Assembly: GCA_029777335.1 (NCBI GenBank)
Contig: JAKOSN010000020.1
Span: forward strand, 38,427-102,426
Reading direction: 5' to 3'
DNA length: 64,000 nucleotides
From: Planctomycetota bacterium
Lineage (GTDB): Bacteria > Planctomycetota > Planctomycetia > Gemmatales > Gemmataceae
The position numbers were made by a program, and so were the translations under genes. Position 1 is the first letter of the stretch; the number at the start of each line of letters is the position of its first letter. Under the pieces are notes generated by a model. That model saw nothing but the letters and a program-made list of their open reading frames with translations, did no database searches and was not told the origin of the DNA. Shown here in pieces: positions 62,709 to 64,000 of the stretch.

Positions 62709-64000
62709 ATGCTGCCAACTCGCACCCTGATCATGGGCGCCGCTGGGCGCGACTTTCACAACTTCAATGTCTTTTTCCGCGACAATCCGACATATGATGT
62801 TGTGGCGTTCACAGCCGCGCAGATCCCGCACATCGAAGGACGTCTCTACCCCCCCACGCTGGCCGGCTCGCGGTACCCCACGGGAATCCCGATTTATGCC
62901 GAGAGCCGCCTGGAGGAGTTGGTTCGCAGTCTTGGAGTCGACCTGGTGGTGTTCGCCTACAGCGATTTGCCGCATCAAGAGGTCATGCACCGGGGCTCTC
63001 AGGTGCTGGCTGCCGGAGCGGACTTCTGCATGCTGGGGCTGCATCACACTCAGCTCCGGGCGAACAAACCAGTGGTTTCCATTGGGGCAGTGCGCACCGG
63101 CGCGGGGAAGAGTCAGACGGCGCGGCGCGTTGCGCAGATCCTTCGCCAAGGGGGCCATCGCGTGGTTCCGGTTCGCCACCCCATGCCCTACGGCGATCTG
63201 GCGAGTCAGGCCGTGCAACGGTTTGCCACATACGACGATCTGGCGGCGCACGACTGCACCATCGAGGAACGGGAGGAGTACGAGCCCTACCTGGAAGCAG
63301 GGATGGTGGTCTTTGCCGGGGTTGATTACGAGCGTATCTTGCGAGCCGCCGAGGACGAGGCCGACATCATTCTGTGGGATGGAGGCAACAACGATTTGCC
63401 CTTTTACGCGTCCGATTGCCACATCGTTGTCGCCGACCCCCACCGCCCCGGGCACGAGGTGAGCTATCACCCAGGGGAGGCGAACGCTCGGGCCGCTGAC
63501 ATCTTTGTGATCAACAAGGTCGACACGGCTCCCGTGGAAAACGTGAACACGGTGCGGCATAACCTGCGCGCCCTGAATCCCCGCGCGGCGCTGATCGAGG
63601 CAGCCTCGCCGGTGCGGGTGGAGAATCCAGCGGCCATCCAGGGAAAACGAGTGCTGGTCGTGGAGGATGGCCCCACCCTTACCCACGGTGAAACGACGTT
63701 TGGTGCGGGCTGGCTGGCGGCACACCGCTATGGTGCGGCCACGATTGTCGACCCACGCCCCTATGCTGTGGGATCGATTCGCGACACCTACGCCAGGTTC
63801 CCGACCATCGGCGCCGTTCTCCCGGCGATGGGATATGGACACGCCATGATTGCAGAGTTGGAACAGACCATCAACCAATCCGAGGCGGAGGTGGTCCTCG
63901 TTGGCACACCCATTGATCTGGGTCGCTTTCTGAAGATCAATAAACCGACTCAACGGGTGCGCTATGAACTTCAGGAGATCGGTCACCCCACGCTCGCGGA
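62709..64000 (+). CDS. Cyclic 2,3-diphosphoglycerate synthetase family GTPase (3' end cut by window edge)
   Basis: 430 residues visible; the frame is open to the window end. A Rossmann-like start (LIMGAAGRDFHNFNVFF, VVAFTAAQIPHIEGRLYPP), a P-loop VSIGAVRTGAGKSQTARRVA (about residues 125-144), a DGGNNDLPF motif, and NKVDTAPVENV place it in the family of COG2403, which includes the cDPG synthetase of Methanothermus. That enzyme makes a thermoprotective osmolyte from 2,3-bisphosphoglycerate. Bacterial members are mostly uncharacterised. AGGTG precedes the ATG. Cotranscription with the ATP-cone gene is likely. Confidence 0.75.
   Translation, partial: MLPTRTLIMGAAGRDFHNFNVFFRDNPTYDVVAFTAAQIPHIEGRLYPPTLAGSRYPTGIPIYAESRLEELVRSLGVDLVVFAYSDLPHQEVMHRGSQVLAAGADFCMLGLHHTQLRANKPVVSIGAVRTGAGKSQTARRVAQILRQGGHRVVPVRHPMPYGDLASQAVQRFATYDDLAAHDCTIEEREEYEPYLEAGMVVFAGVDYERILRAAEDEADIILWDGGNNDLPFYASDCHIVVADPHRPGHEVSYHPGEANARAADIFVINKVDTAPVENVNTVRHNLRALNPRAALIEAASPVRVENPAAIQGKRVLVVEDGPTLTHGETTFGAGWLAAHRYGAATIVDPRPYAVGSIRDTYARFPTIGAVLPAMGYGHAMIAELEQTINQSEAEVVLVGTPIDLGRFLKINKPTQRVRYELQEIGHPTLA

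Overview
The window looks like a chromosomal segment of a planctomycete, most likely from the Gemmatales/Gemmataceae. GC content is high (about 60%). The evidence is a 23S-5S rRNA pair with no 16S beside it, a MoxR/DUF58/DUF4350/DUF4129 operon, many secreted Trp-rich beta-propeller and TPR proteins, a PQQ dehydrogenase fused to cytochrome c, a HTH-receiver response regulator and a Kdo-hydroxylase homologue (implying an LPS-type outer membrane). I see no phage, IS element, CRISPR array or tRNA.

Layout. 1-3.2 kb (minus strand): a Kdo-hydroxylase fragment cut by the window edge, then a histidine kinase and an excisionase-HTH/receiver regulator behind a near-consensus promoter. 3.5-10 kb: mnmG, a 151-residue kinase-like protein, the giant PQQ/cytochrome protein and a planctomycete-type hypothetical. 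10.1-11.7 kb: a structured, apparently untranslated transcript with its own promoter and terminator, then DAHP synthase. 11.7-18.5 kb: small zinc-ribbon protein, small coiled-coil-like ORF, a BshC-like unknown coupled to a GT2 glycosyltransferase, thioredoxin-TPR chaperone, class V aminotransferase and a Tat-exported sugar isomerase-like protein. 18.5-24.9 kb: a pseudo-receiver PP2C phosphatase, a protein made of three repeats of an unknown unit, an ABC-F protein and a secreted TPR protein. 25-36 kb: Zn/Mn binding protein plus ATPase without a permease, a 1332-residue secreted hydrolase/propeller, a 2OG oxygenase, a solitary adenine methyltransferase and a two-gene secreted-protein operon ending in a BamB-like propeller. 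36-40 kb: a secretin, a Gly-Phe-tailed protein and a TPR lipoprotein that resemble a reduced Tad/Cpa outer-membrane cassette. 40-46 kb: esterase-PDZ, radical SAM, MFS, TSUP and FKBP genes. 46-51.2 kb: the five-gene MoxR operon. 51.2-54.7 kb: panB, glgC and a secreted protein. 54.8-58.4 kb: 5S and 23S rRNA read on the minus strand from one promoter with boxB/boxA leader elements. 58.4-64 kb: ABC exporter pair, an ATP-cone protein related to ribonucleotide reductase, and a cyclic-2,3-diphosphoglycerate-synthetase-family GTPase cut by the window end.

Most genes are housekeeping or envelope functions. The strongest candidates for something undescribed are the switch-like RNA at 10.12-10.30 kb, the triplicated protein at 19.95 kb, the minimal kinase-like protein at 5.6 kb, and the ATP-cone/RNR-like gene next to the cDPG-synthetase homologue. 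Starts were chosen from visible ribosome binding sites and family alignment by memory. No database search was possible, so family assignments rest on recognised motifs.
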